A stretch of 18,474 nucleotides of DNA from Beroe ovata (Eukaryota; Ctenophora; Nuda; Beroida; Beroidae), in contig CAMPET010000021.1 in assembly GCA_946803715.1 (NCBI GenBank), positions 194,481 through 212,954 of the forward strand. Direction: 5' to 3'. The translations under genes and the position numbers were made by a program. The stretch's first letter is position 1, and every line of letters starts with the position of its first letter. Shown piece after piece: positions 8,310 through 18,457 of the stretch. The notes under the pieces were generated by a model. That model saw only the letters and a list, made by a program, of their open reading frames with translations. It was not told the origin of the DNA and made no database searches.

Positions 8310-10777
8310 ATGAAATACCAATATAGACTGCTTGATGTTGAAGTCTCTCCACCTTATTCAATGAACCATGTTCCCTTTAGCTGTAATATGAGTGACATCT
8401 GGTTGGAAGCCCATGCTGACCCTGTAGCGAATCTCCACACTTTCCCATCCTGTGTCACTCTGGCAAATGTGTACGGACAGACAAATCATCAGTGTGTTGT
8501 CGCTGACAATGGAGACTTATCTGGCGCTCCGAAACTCAAGGTAACGTTCGGTACAGCTTGGTAGTACATTGCTTGACATTTGAATCGTGTATATCAGTTC
8601 CAAAATCGGTTTCAATCATTTCCGAAATCGGTGCCAAAACCGAAGTATAAAAGTGCAGAGTCACTCACTTCCATTTTACCAATCATCAGATCAGAAACTC
8701 GAAGAAAATTTTTTGCCCTATTTCCATGCAAAAACTGCTCATTCCTAAGTACTTTTGGACGCTAAATCAATTTCGGGTCGAGTTTTGGCCCTTCTTCGCT
8801 TCCCTGAGGAGCTGTTGTCAGATGAATTGACTCTAGACAACATTCTCACACCTACAATCTTCATGCTACATTTTGATATCACAGGTTTACGATGGAACAT
8901 CTCTAAGTTACGACGGTAACATAGTGGAAACTCCCACGGCAATAGTCTCATTCCACGTGGACACCACTGAGCCGCGCATACCAGCTATTGCTCTGGCAGC
9001 TGGCCCTTACATCTACGTGTACAAGAACATCCGGCCCTACTTCAAGTTTACAGTACCATCCCTAGATGTTAATCAACTTGAGCAAGACCTCTGGAACCAG
9101 GCCAAGGTGAGGACGGGAAGGTTTTTTCTCATGATTCAAGCCCTTGTCTGGTTAAGATATTAAGTGAACTAATGGGCATGACCAGTGGACGAGTCCACAT
9201 TATTTGTCCACAGATAATGAGCTGTTACCAAACTGTTTCCCAGGACGATAAGATAGACATACAAATGCTGCACGACATGTTGGAGAGCATAAAGAGTGAC
9301 GCTGACGCTGTGCCCCTCACCCCACTCTCCACCAAATTCCTGCAGACTCCGCCTCACCAGAGGACACACTTCGTGGCGGTGTACCGTGACAACCCATTAC
9401 GGAGACAGACAGTCATCACGTGTCTGGAGACACTCAAGAAGTCCCACCCTGAGGATGATGCTATCAGTTGTCTCGTCATTGGAACGGAGAACAAGGACCT
9501 GTACATCCTGGATCCTGAGGCGTTTACTGTCCTGGTAAAGCTGCCTCTCCCATCTGCACCGGTATTCCTCCGATCCACGGGGCTCTATGACGTGGATTAT
9601 AGGATCTTGGTGGCGTGTAGAAACGGGAATATACTGGTCATGAAGAAGGGGCTGAACACGCCCAAGTTCTGTATCACTCTGAACAGCCACCCTGTCGGGA
9701 TAGAGAGAATCGGGAAGAGTATAGTGGTCGCCACCATGGATAAGAATGTCATGTGTTACAGTAACAAGATGAAAAGTCTGTGGACGATACCCATGGTGCA
9801 CAATATCACGTGCCTTGCATGCATGGATTTCAAGGCAAAGACTTTCAAAGGTAAATTGATAATTCTGAGATACAATTCATTATATTAGTTTTAGTTAGAG
9901 CCCTTCAATTGAATTTTTGAGCATTCATAGGTAAGCTGGTATTTCTGAGGTGAATAGTATCCAAGAAGCTTAGAGCACAACTCTTTGCTTTTTTATAAGA
10001 TTTCACAACTCTGACACTATTTCAGGAGTACTGGTTGGGTTGGAGAGTGGTGAAGTCAGACTCTACAGAGAAAAATTCCTAGTGGACACCCTAACCCTCC
10101 CTGACCCCCCTGCCATTATACAATTCGGCAAATACGACAGGGAGGACTCGACTCTACTCATCCTGACCAAGACTGGTGGTCTCTACATCTACATACTGAA
10201 GAGGAATGTCGACCTAAACCAGGGGTTGTCGGTGACGACCATTGGTCCCTCTCCCAAACAGTTTGAGAAGTTGAATGTACCCCGGAAGACGAAGACGTTT
10301 GTGGAGCAGACACTACGGGAGCGTGAACACGGGGTTGTAATGCACCGTCAATTCCAACATGATCTCTACAAGCTGCGCCTCACTACGGCAAGCAATTTTG
10401 CCGAGGCGCTGCAGAAGAAAATGATGCCCGTGTCCACCAACAACCTGGCTCCTCTGAAACTTGCTGCCAATGTACAGGGGCTAGGACCCATGTTTAGGCT
10501 GTCCATTGAGGTGATGAATACATCTGCCAATAGTCCTATCATTGGAGCGTATGTTGTGTTGGCCACCAATGATTCTATATACGTTTTGGAAAAGTCGTAC
10601 ATCAGTCTACCACTTCTAGTTCCCTCCCTAACCTATACATTCAATACCATGATACGATGTACAAATGAGCAAGGAGTAACCGATTCTGTCAATGTATTTG
10701 TTTACATCAAGGGAAAGTGTGCCCCAGTTCTCACTGCAATGATAGATATGCCGGCTAGTGAATCCATAATCCTTTAG
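8310..10777 (+). CDS. BBS1: BBS1, Bardet-Biedl syndrome 1 protein (BBSome subunit)
   Basis: Four exons, 8310-8540, 8885-9106, 9244-9850 and 10026-10777, join with GT-AG introns into 603 residues (human 593). The similarity is high and collinear: DIWLEAHADPVANLHTF, then YIYVYKNIRPYFKF and EQDLWNQAK, then RRQTVITCLETLKK, SCLVIGTENKDLYILDPEAF and ACRNGNI, then LNVPRKTKTFVEQTLRERE near residues 436-454 and a conserved C-terminal GAE-like segment. BBS1 forms a beta-propeller plus GAE domain and is the subunit that contacts ARL6 on ciliary-base membranes during receptor trafficking. An in-frame TGA lies 18 bases before the 8310 ATG. The ATG at 8388 aligns better with vertebrate starts, and CCCTTTAG just before it could be a splice acceptor, so translation may begin at 8388 (577 aa). 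No canonical AATAAA is visible before the MITE at 10985. Confidence 0.95.
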
Positions 10778-10984
10778 ACAGTTCAGAATGCTTGTTTGTG
10801 TACATAGTGATACCCATGTTTAGCTTTACCTGTACATTAATCTTCAGTGTAAATACCATACGCATAAATTATTAATATTTGATTTATATTGTCAGATTTG
10901 TGATTGGTGGCGTGCTGTGATCATTCACAGTTTATCTAGATGTTTTCGCAGCAAAACTCTTATTTGAAAAACGTTGATGTAATA
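10778..10984. other. BBS1 3' flank
   Basis: AT-rich sequence between the BBS1 stop and the MITE. It should hold the BBS1 3' UTR, but only weak variants such as CATAAA and TAAATT are present. Confidence 0.5.
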
Positions 10985-11446
10985 CACTCAGTTTTTTTTA
11001 TAAGAAACTTATCAAAATCCTAGGCTAGAGGTTTCTTATTTTTCCGCGATTTTGAGCCTACAAGTTTCTTAACAGTTTCTTATTTCTGTATCTTATAACA
11101 ATTTTTGAAACTTACTTGAGTCACCATAGCTGTACTAAATTAAGTAGTCGTTGTTCTCAAAATGCCGATCAGAAGTGGCAGATGTGTGGTATGCGGATAA
11201 AAGTGAAGGGGCGCGGGTCTTGGGGCGCAGCCCCCAGGAGCCAGACGTTTTCTGTTGATAGAATTATCGTTGTACTAGGATTCTGGACACAAATTTGAGA
11301 ATTTTAGGCTCAAAGTTTCTTAGTTTCTTAATTGTAAATCAACGGAGTTTCTTAATTTTCCCAGGATCCTAGGCTAAGTTTCTCAAATTTTCAGAAATCC
11401 TAGGCTCAGTTTCTTATAGAGAGTTTCTTATAGAAAAAACTGAGTG
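10985..11446. mobile_element. 462-bp MITE with 25-bp TIRs and TA target duplication
   Basis: The left terminus 10985-11009 and the right terminus 11422-11446 are inverted copies of 25 bp with a single T/C difference. They start CACTCAGTTTTTT and end TATAAGAAACT. TA flanks both ends (10983-10984 and 11447-11448), as for Tc1/mariner-type insertion. Subterminal regions carry many GTTTCTTA units (near 11030, 11062, 11075, 11310, 11318, 11347, 11409 and 11423) and three ATCCTAGGCT units in inverted arrangement. The centre has a short GC hairpin near 11220-11237 (TGGGG pairing with CCCCA). No transposase frame is present. It sits between BBS1 and TMEM42, near the likely TMEM42 promoter. Confidence 0.85.
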
Positions 11447-11448
11447 TA

Positions 11449-11921
11449 TAACGTTTATTTGGGGCGGTCACTATGCGTGGCATTCTGTTGCGTAACGCGC
11501 CGTGGCTCCATTCTCAATATCAGCATTCGTGAAACGTACTTTTTCGATTTCTGCTTAGAAACTACAGCTAGCCGCGCGAACACAGCTATTATTGAAGCAA
11601 CCTTTCATTATTTTGATGTCAAATACAGATGATACCAGAAGTTTGTTTATGAATGCTAATTGTTAATCGATAAGACTTTTCGTTCCAAGCAACTATTAAA
11701 CAGTTTTAAACAGAAATTAACATTCGAACTGTTGCAGTGACACTGACAGTTAACCATAAAATATGCAGCTAACTACGGCAATATGAAGCCACATGGCCAA
11801 TACCCCTGAGCGAACCTCTACCCTGCAGTAATTCGTGTTAAAATTCCACACATTTTTGCATATCTGCATGTCCTGCATGAACTACTCTCTCCATTTCCAG
11901 GAATGGCTAGACGTCACATCA
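11449..11921. other. Upstream region of the TMEM42-like gene
   Basis: No conserved exon is visible. A strong acceptor-like CTCTCCATTTCCAG ends at 11900, 21 bases before the chosen start codon, so the message probably has a spliced 5' leader whose upstream exon I could not place. Confidence 0.5.
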
Positions 11922-12305
11922 ATGACTAATATGAAGTACTTGGTACACTGTGTTGTTGCTGGATGTTTTGCTGCTCTAGCCGGAATATCAGCAAAGCTCA
12001 TCTCCTCTCCCCTCCTTTCTCCTCCCCTCCACTCCTTCCTCTATACCGGTCTGTGCGTGGCTGTTCTCATCACGTGTAACCTACTCATGTGGTTAAACTA
12101 TACCACTGCACTCCAAGGGCTGCGAACTGTCACCACTACGGCTGCCACCACCACAGTTAACTTCCTTGTTTCTGGTGTGGCGGGATGGACGTTGTTTGGG
12201 GAGCCGCTAGCGTTGACTTGGTGGCTCGGTATAAGTCTCATTGTTGCTGGTGTTGTTTTGTTGACTTCTGAGCAGTCTAGTGCCGTTAAATCAAAGGATG
12301 ATTAG
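11922..12305 (+). CDS. TMEM42: TMEM42-like EamA-type small membrane protein
   Basis: A single coding exon gives 127 residues from ATG 11922 (MTNMKYLV). Four hydrophobic segments are evident: about residues 6-23 (HCVVAGCFAALAGISAK), 38-58, 73-90 (TTTVNFLVSGVAGW) and 98-116 (WWLGISLIVAGVVLL). The order LMWLNYTTAL, then a TTAATTTVNF stretch, LFGEPLALTWWLGIS and a final hydrophobic helix matches animal TMEM42, a half-size relative of the EamA/DMT transporter fold. No substrate is established for the family. The open frame extends upstream to 11835 without family similarity, and an acceptor-like site at 11900 interrupts it, so the start is uncertain; an upstream exon could add N-terminal residues. 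It is convergent with the minus-strand death-domain gene. Confidence 0.8.
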   Translation: MTNMKYLVHCVVAGCFAALAGISAKLISSPLLSPPLHSFLYTGLCVAVLITCNLLMWLNYTTALQGLRTVTTTAATTTVNFLVSGVAGWTLFGEPLALTWWLGISLIVAGVVLLTSEQSSAVKSKDD

Positions 12306-12505
12306 GCTGCAATCTTTTAATATTTTTCTTTAATGCTTTGGTTTCATATTTTTACTACCGACTATCGCGTGAAGATTTCTTGTGATGAGAATATAAACTA
12401 TTCAGTATTCAAATTTCAATCTTTGGATAAAATCTACAAATATTAACACTTAGTTAGCATCGTTTTACATTTGCAATATCTGTTCAGTGTTCAATTACGC
12501 GTTCA

Positions 12506-12511
12506 AATAAA
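12506..12511 (+). promoter_or_regulatory. TMEM42 poly(A) signal
   Basis: AATAAA 200 bases after the TMEM42 stop. The convergent gene on the other strand has its own signal 78 bases further on, so the two 3' ends nearly touch. Confidence 0.6.
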
Positions 12512-12588
12512 TATCGGATTTCATGTATTAAATTACCAACATCTGGATTGAGGATTCTGTTGTGTCAATGTTTAAATTCACTGCTTGA

Positions 12589-12594
12589 TTTATT
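12589..12594 (-). promoter_or_regulatory. Poly(A) signal of the death-domain gene
   Basis: TTTATT on the plus strand reads AATAAA on the minus strand, about 105 bases after the minus-strand TGA stop at 12698-12700. Confidence 0.6.
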
Positions 12595-12697
12595 CACTTC
12601 GTGTCCTCGACCTTCTTACAATGTCTCAGATAATACAATGTAACATCTACTTCAATATTAGTCATTACAATTTCCCGCTAATGAAGCTCTCCCGTCC

Positions 12698-13845
12698 TCA
12701 CACAGTAGTAAGGCACTCGATGAGTATAACGTTGTATTGTGCCTCGAGCAGTGCGGCGCAGTCGTCTCTCTGTATGGAGTGCAGAGATTTCAGCAGATTC
12801 TCTACGGTGGCTGTGTTGGTGAACTGCCACCTGCTCAACAGTGATATTGTCGGCGAGACAAGCGTCTTCTTCGAGCCACCCACTCGGTCTGCAGGTGAAC
12901 TTCTCGTCAATGCGTTGTTAATTCGGGGTTAATTCAGTTGTTTTTATCTGATACCCCAGTATAATTCTCCTAATCGTAAACAGAGATATCATATCTATCC
13001 GCCTACCTTTTAACTCATAGTGGTATCCCAATTCGTTGGCTAAATCTCGCCAACCTTTAGCACCCTTATTAGGGGCGTCCAGCATGCGAGCTAGCTCCTC
13101 CTTGACGGACAGCTTTAATTCACTGACGTGTTCTAACTCTGCTCCGTCATCGAATATTGATACCACTGACACGTGCTTCGATAACGGTTTCTGAGAGAAA
13201 AAAACGTGATACGTGGGAAAAACGTGATGGCGGGAATATGTTATATTTTCGCAACGTGATATATTATGTCACTGTTATATTAGCGCTTCATGGAATGTTG
13301 CGATTTTAACAACACATAATTTTCATCTGGGAGACAATGCTCTGCGAGAATAATTGATACTGTATGTTTTCATGAAATTGCCGGCGTTCAGTTAGGTGTT
13401 GATTGGATGCTGTCAGTAATATTCCAGAATAAAGATAGCAATGATGCAAAATTGTAACGGTAATTCGACTAGAACTATGTTGGAAGCCATTCATGAATTC
13501 CACCCTTGACTTTCTTGCAATTTTAAGGGAAATTCCAGAAAGTTCCATCAAGTAAAAACTACCCCCTTCATCTCTCAGTCTCAAAAAAGAGTATGATAGT
13601 CTTACCCTCTGAAATATAAATTCCCACAGGGGCACGAGAATTCCCACAAGACTGAGGGCTATGACGGTTGCGAAGAGAATCGGCGCCCAAATGACGGTGT
13701 ACACGTTATCCTGTAGTTGTGTCATGGTGACAGAACCGTCACCATGGAGCGGTGACATGGTGACTGGCGTGTTGTCATGTTGTGACATATTGCGGTGGAG
13801 GCTGGAGAGGTTTTGGCCGGGGAGAGTGTCACTGATGTTGTACAT
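12698..13845 (-). CDS. Single-pass membrane death-domain protein, p75NTR/NRADD-like layout
   Basis: Three minus-strand exons, 13845-13606, 13190-13007 and 12888-12698, join with GT-AG introns (phases 0 and 1) into 204 residues. Residues 1-47 contain three N-glycosylation sequons (NIS 3, NLS 12, NMS 19) and no signal peptide. One membrane helix spans about 51-74. A death domain follows at about 103-191: KEELARMLDAPNKGAKGWRD, LANELGYHYEL, then SPTISLLSRW and ATVENLLKSLHSIQRDD. Exons 2 and 3 each hold half of this domain. The WR.LA.ELGY core and the A-T-x2-LL-x2-L-x2-IQR-x-D run resemble p75NTR/NRADD; the LDAPN turn also recalls UNC5. The C-terminus, TTV, fits a class I PDZ ligand. An in-frame TAA lies 18 bases before the ATG, supporting a complete N-terminus. 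Death domains assemble apoptotic or NF-kB signalling complexes; the ligand and the output here are unknown. Confidence 0.8.
13723..13746. repeat. Coding hairpin within death-domain exon 1
   Basis: CATGGTGAC (13723-13731) and GTCACCATG (13738-13746) form a 9-bp stem with a 6-base loop, inside the ectodomain coding sequence where two VTM tripeptides are repeated. Confidence 0.5.
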
Positions 13846-15000
13846 GTTGGAGAAAAGTGGGATTTACATGACACCTGGAATGCATAGGTTAGTTTGTGTG
13901 CAATTTGTGCCGGTGTGTGCACTGTTTATGCATGTGTGTCCTTCTAGAATGCAATACAACCATGAATGAAGTGCACCCTAGTTGTCAAAACGAAATCGGA
14001 AATACCTACACTAACGCATAACATGGAAAAAATAGTTTCGAAATGAGATTTTAGTTAGGTAGTTGGAAGCCTTGATTTTCAAAACCAAAAGTTATCATTA
14101 TGTTATCCAATAAAAGCACAACAAAACACGTCTGACAAGCAATCTGTCACGAGAAATAGAAATATGACAGTAGAGTATAAAAGTATGACTTGAAGCACAG
14201 TGAACAAAGTACTCGCACAGGAAAGGAAATACCATAATCTAATTTTATACATTTCAACACAGCATACGTCAAAATAGCACTCAACTTATAGTTTGAGTAA
14301 ATGTATAGTTCAGATGTAATAACTGTCAGCAGTCTACAAAGACGTGATATTATGACTCACGCGCATATCATTACCTCATTCCAATCCACTTATACAGAGT
14401 CACGGGTTTACAAGCTCATTTCTCTTCCGCGCACGTACAAAGCTATTTACTGACGGAGATCACACATTCTCATACTAAAGGTCTAAACAAGACGTGTATA
14501 GTAAAGCACAACAAAATTTTGTGATTGAATTGAAACCATAATGAGCACTAAGCTAAAACGTGGCGCTGTGATCGATCGACATGACTATAATATGGCTCCT
14601 CAATGTTACAAATTTTTACTCCTTCATAATAAATCGTTCTGCAGAGATTCATGAAACATGGTTCGGGAAGGATAGAGAACTGACAACAACTTTCCCAACA
14701 CTGTGAATAACTTGCCCTGCGGTTCCCCATGTAGGGTTATAATAATGCAACTATTCAGTTTTACGAGAACCATCCTAAACCATCCTAGTCACACCCTTAC
14801 TTAGTATGAAGTGAAGTGAGGAATATCACCCTGTGAAGTTCCCCATAACAAATTACGAATCTCTGCTGATTGCTGTAGATCACCTAGAATTTAGGAACCT
14901 CTCTCTCAATCAAAACACATCATGCTATATAACTACATAGCTGTTCAAACAGCTTCTTATTGCTCTCACCCCTCATTGAGGGGCCCTAAATACATCCGTC
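13846..15000. other. Upstream flank of the death-domain gene, no further gene seen
   Basis: This should contain the 5' UTR and promoter of the minus-strand gene. A weak minus-strand TATAAAAT lies near 14243-14250. A CCCCTCATTGAGGGG hairpin lies near 14968-14983. No exon could be supported on either strand. Confidence 0.5.
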
Positions 15001-15430
15001 TCTGATCTTCTATCACACAAAAACACACACACACACCAACACACATGGATTGTTATTTCATAAACTTATATCGTTGGTTGTTCTGACAGAAAGTAATGCA
15101 TCTTGTCAAGTGACAAAAATTGCAAGTCTGAGATTAATAACACCCTTCTATAACTCGTGCTATCATATGAATATCTGAGCATGATATTATATGCTACACT
15201 TCGCTCAGCTTTGTAGTAGGAGGGAGAAAGAGGATATAGTGGGGAGAGGGGTGGCTTGTATGTCATCACTATCGCCTATATCCACACTGTCCCATTGTTC
15301 CATATCATGATACTCGAGATATATATCAGACTATGTTATAGCTCGGAGTTCATATATAGTAGATCTGAAGTCGGTAGTTGTGTGGCCCGGGTATTTCGAT
15401 TTCTCGGTATATTCCTTTCTGTTAACTCGC

Positions 15431-15489
15431 ACAAACACACACACACACACTCACTCATACACACACACACACANTATACACACACAAAA

Positions 15490-15521
<32 letters not shown>

Positions 15522-15557
15522 ACACACACACTCATACACACACACACACATACACAT
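15431..15557. repeat. Compound (CA)n microsatellite with interruptions
   Basis: About 127 bp of CA units are broken by ACTC, CATA and AAAA interruptions, with one ambiguous base at 15474. The open frames through it on both strands are repeat translations (His-Thr on plus, Cys-Val on minus), not genes. Confidence 0.95.
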
Positions 15558-16680
15558 AGGTCTCTACAAAGGCTTCATGTTGAATCTTGGGCGGTAGTTG
15601 AACTTTTCGCCCGTTTAATTGTACCGCTTGTGTTCCACCTTGTCTAGTCGAAATACTTCTCTCCAATGTTTCTTGCCTTGTGAAATTTCCCAGTACCCAC
15701 TAAACTACCACCACTTGGATTCTCAATCCACTCCCATGCTCCTAGCTGTCAATTGTGGCATGTGAAATGCCACTCCCATATCAGTCATTGTATGGCACCA
15801 TTCACTTTTCCCCATGCTACATTCCTGTCTCCGCTCCTCACAAGATTTGCTATAATTGATCAAGTTTCCCCCCTCTCAGTTGCTTCTGTGAAACACTTCC
15901 AGGGTCTCTCGGTGTCTCCAATCACTATAATTGCTCTGTACCAGTCACGTCCAGGACTCTAAGTCGGAAAGTGCAGCTGTGAACACTGAAAAGTGTTATC
16001 ATTCCCCGTACTAGCGATGTTTCGACACAGTTGTTGCACTTATTTGCCCCGTCTTTGTGCCACGATTGCCCGCATATGTGTTCGTGTATATGTGAGGAAT
16101 CACTTCCAGCCTGTCCTTGTCGGTGCGCGGCTTCGTGTGGCGGCACGCGCCCGCCCTTGCCGAAAAGAGCACCCAAAGTCCTGCCGTCACTCAATTACTC
16201 AATTAGCGAGCAAGCTCGTGCACTATGCCGTTTATACCGTGACATACTATAATCAAGGGTATGTAGCTAACGAAGCATGTCAAACGAATTTCTCCATGTC
16301 GAAGCTACTTCCTCCTTATAGTGAGAAATAGGTGGAAGCTTGAGTAATTCAACGTGTCAATTAAACTTCATAATTGCAATAATCTGACAAATGTTACCGG
16401 GTTCTCCTTTGAACGCACGGCTCCTGACGACAGGTATTTTGAAGGAATTATTGACAAGGTAAGGAAAAGGAGAGGAAAACAACATCAGGCAATTCAGGAG
16501 AAGCAACATCCAGAAGCAACCGTTCTGGTTCAAGAGAGAAACACAACGCAATGTCATCCTGTGTACTGTGTGTGGTAGAGAATGATTTATATCCATTGCT
16601 GCTGTAGAGAGAGTGGTCATTATACCATATTGAGCAACAAGTAGGTATACCATGATATTGAGCAGCAAGTAATTATGAGA
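15558..16680. other. Unassigned region with several open frames but no supported gene
   Basis: Overlapping frames on both strands occur near 15753-16578, with a CpG-rich patch at 16115-16170. None shows a recognisable domain. A possible donor (ACAAG then GTAAGG) at 16459 ends a frame reading DRYFEGIIDK, but there is no matching acceptor and no homology. Confidence 0.45.
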
Positions 16681-16691
16681 TGCTAGGATAG

Positions 16692-16831
16692 CAGTACACG
16701 GTGTACACTGTACTCCTATGTATTGATGCATACATGGCAAGAGTACAGCCATGTACAATTGTACATTGTAGTATGTATGCTGGTACATTGTACAATGTAC
16801 CTATGATGTACATTGTACAATGTATACTGGA
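16692..16831. repeat. TGTACA/GTAC palindrome cluster
   Basis: Self-complementary units are packed here: ATGTACAATTGTACAT (16751-16766, 16 bp), GGTACATTGTACAATGTACC (16782-16801, 20 bp, perfect) and TACATTGTACAATGTA (16809-16824, 16 bp), with further GTGTAC and GTACAC pieces at the left. The two last palindromes share a 16-bp core in tandem. No coding role is evident. Confidence 0.75.
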
Positions 16832-18457
16832 TCAGTCTCAGCCCCCTATAAAGGTTATTATAAAATTCAAAACTATTGTCTATCACACTGATCACTGAGC
16901 CTTGATTCAGATAACTGAGATAGATTTTCCAAATAACATCCACTTTCATACGACCGGACTTATCTTTTCTTATTTTTGAAGCGCAGCTTTGAACTTCTAG
17001 AAAACAATGCCTAATTAGGTATGAGCTGATTCCAAGCTGATCCTAACACAACAAAGATCAACTCTTTCAACCTCTAGACGATTTTCCCAATAAGCCATGC
17101 CCACACTTTCAATAAGCATTTGTTGCAATAGTCGCATTTGGCAGTAATCCAGATTCCACTTCGCTTCACTTCCTAGCTAGTTCCGCAACTATTCCACTCT
17201 CAGTATAAACTTATCCTCAATCACAGAGCTGTTGTCCTACATGTCACAGCACGGATACCAGATTGTGGCAATTTCCCCCTGGCTCCCTGCTATAACGAGA
17301 TATCCCCACACACATGAAGGTGTCGAATATTATATTCTCAGAATTCTTTGGCGGCGTTCCTCATTAACGAATCCCGCTCTGTCAACGGCGTTAATTATAA
17401 TTATCATAGATATTATATATTGTCCGCTGCTCGAATCAATAACATAGAGCTGAATTGTACCATGACTGACTGCCACTATGACGCGTATTATATATCCCTG
17501 TCAATACTCTAACTTGTTTCCAAGTTAAACTTGATGAAATCTCTAACTGTGACGTCATAATGCTGCGCTAAGCTGTGTATGTGTTTTCCTCGCTCAGCAC
17601 TATATTATAATGTGTTAACAACAAGAGTTATATATATTCACTTGAGCACTGTTCCTGGCTGTATCTCGCCAATGATTTCTTGAGAGGTTTCACGAATCAT
17701 GTGTAAGTGCTGCACGCGCGTGTCAACTGTCAATGATTCAGAAAGCACGCGCAAATTTGTTCTGTGACATCAAGATACGTGTTGATTTTGTGTTTCGAAG
17801 AATTGTGATCTGCACTTCTCAGTTGTTCGACATAAGTTCGAGTTTTCGATGAGTTGGATTGTTAATATCATCCCCAGCTAAATTCTGAAATATTCTCGAA
17901 AGTATGAGTTTTGAATAATAGAAGCACATGATTTATATTTCATTAAAAAGTAACTTGACCTATCAAATAGTATTAAAGCACAATCGTTACAATCGTAATA
18001 CCACAATCGTTCATGACCCAGCCAAAAATTACGATGCACTTAATTTAATCGCGTGTTAAACTAATATAAAGGGCGCGCCTTAAGCGTCAATATATAGCTA
18101 ATCTTGGCCATGACGTTGTTAATGACCAATGTGCCTAGCTCCGTGATTAGCCCACTTTATCATCAATCATCAATGCCATGTCACAAAAACGCTGTTTACT
18201 GTTTAAATTTCATTGTTTACTTGTGTAATATTAATCACTGTTCATAGAGCAAAAGCTAGGCATACTTCAACTGTTATACCGTCAATTCCGCAATATGGTA
18301 TCGGTACTGCCTGTGAGCAGTGATCACCGTTATAGGCGTGCGGCGTGTAATTGTTATTCTGACGATGGAATGTCACGTTCAATACCTACCGTTCCATCAT
18401 CCCCGCAATATTAGTTCAACTTGTTGTTGTTGCGCTCATCAAATCTGGGCGCAGCTC
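16832..18457. other. AT-rich region with no supported gene
   Basis: No exon, RNA gene or transposon terminus is recognised. A TGACGTCA (CRE-like) octamer lies at 17550-17557, which alone is not informative. Confidence 0.5.

Noticed and set aside
9354-9801. Minus-strand frames opposite BBS1 exon 3
   Set aside because: Shadows of a strongly conserved coding exon.
14173-14190. Plus-strand TATAAAAG
   Set aside because: No gene follows on that strand; a single TATA-like match is not informative.
15001-15050. Short CA-rich stretch considered as a CRISPR or tandem array
   Set aside because: Only degenerate CA dinucleotides; no repeat-spacer structure exists anywhere in the window.
15256-15597. 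His-Thr-rich and Cys-Val-rich frames
   Set aside because: Translations of the CA microsatellite.
15925-16578. Overlapping frames, including one ending DRYFEGIIDK at a donor-like GTAAGG
   Set aside because: No acceptor, no partner exon and no recognisable domain; not enough to call a gene.
17550-17557. TGACGTCA CRE-like octamer
   Set aside because: A lone 8-bp match is expected fairly often and no promoter is nearby.
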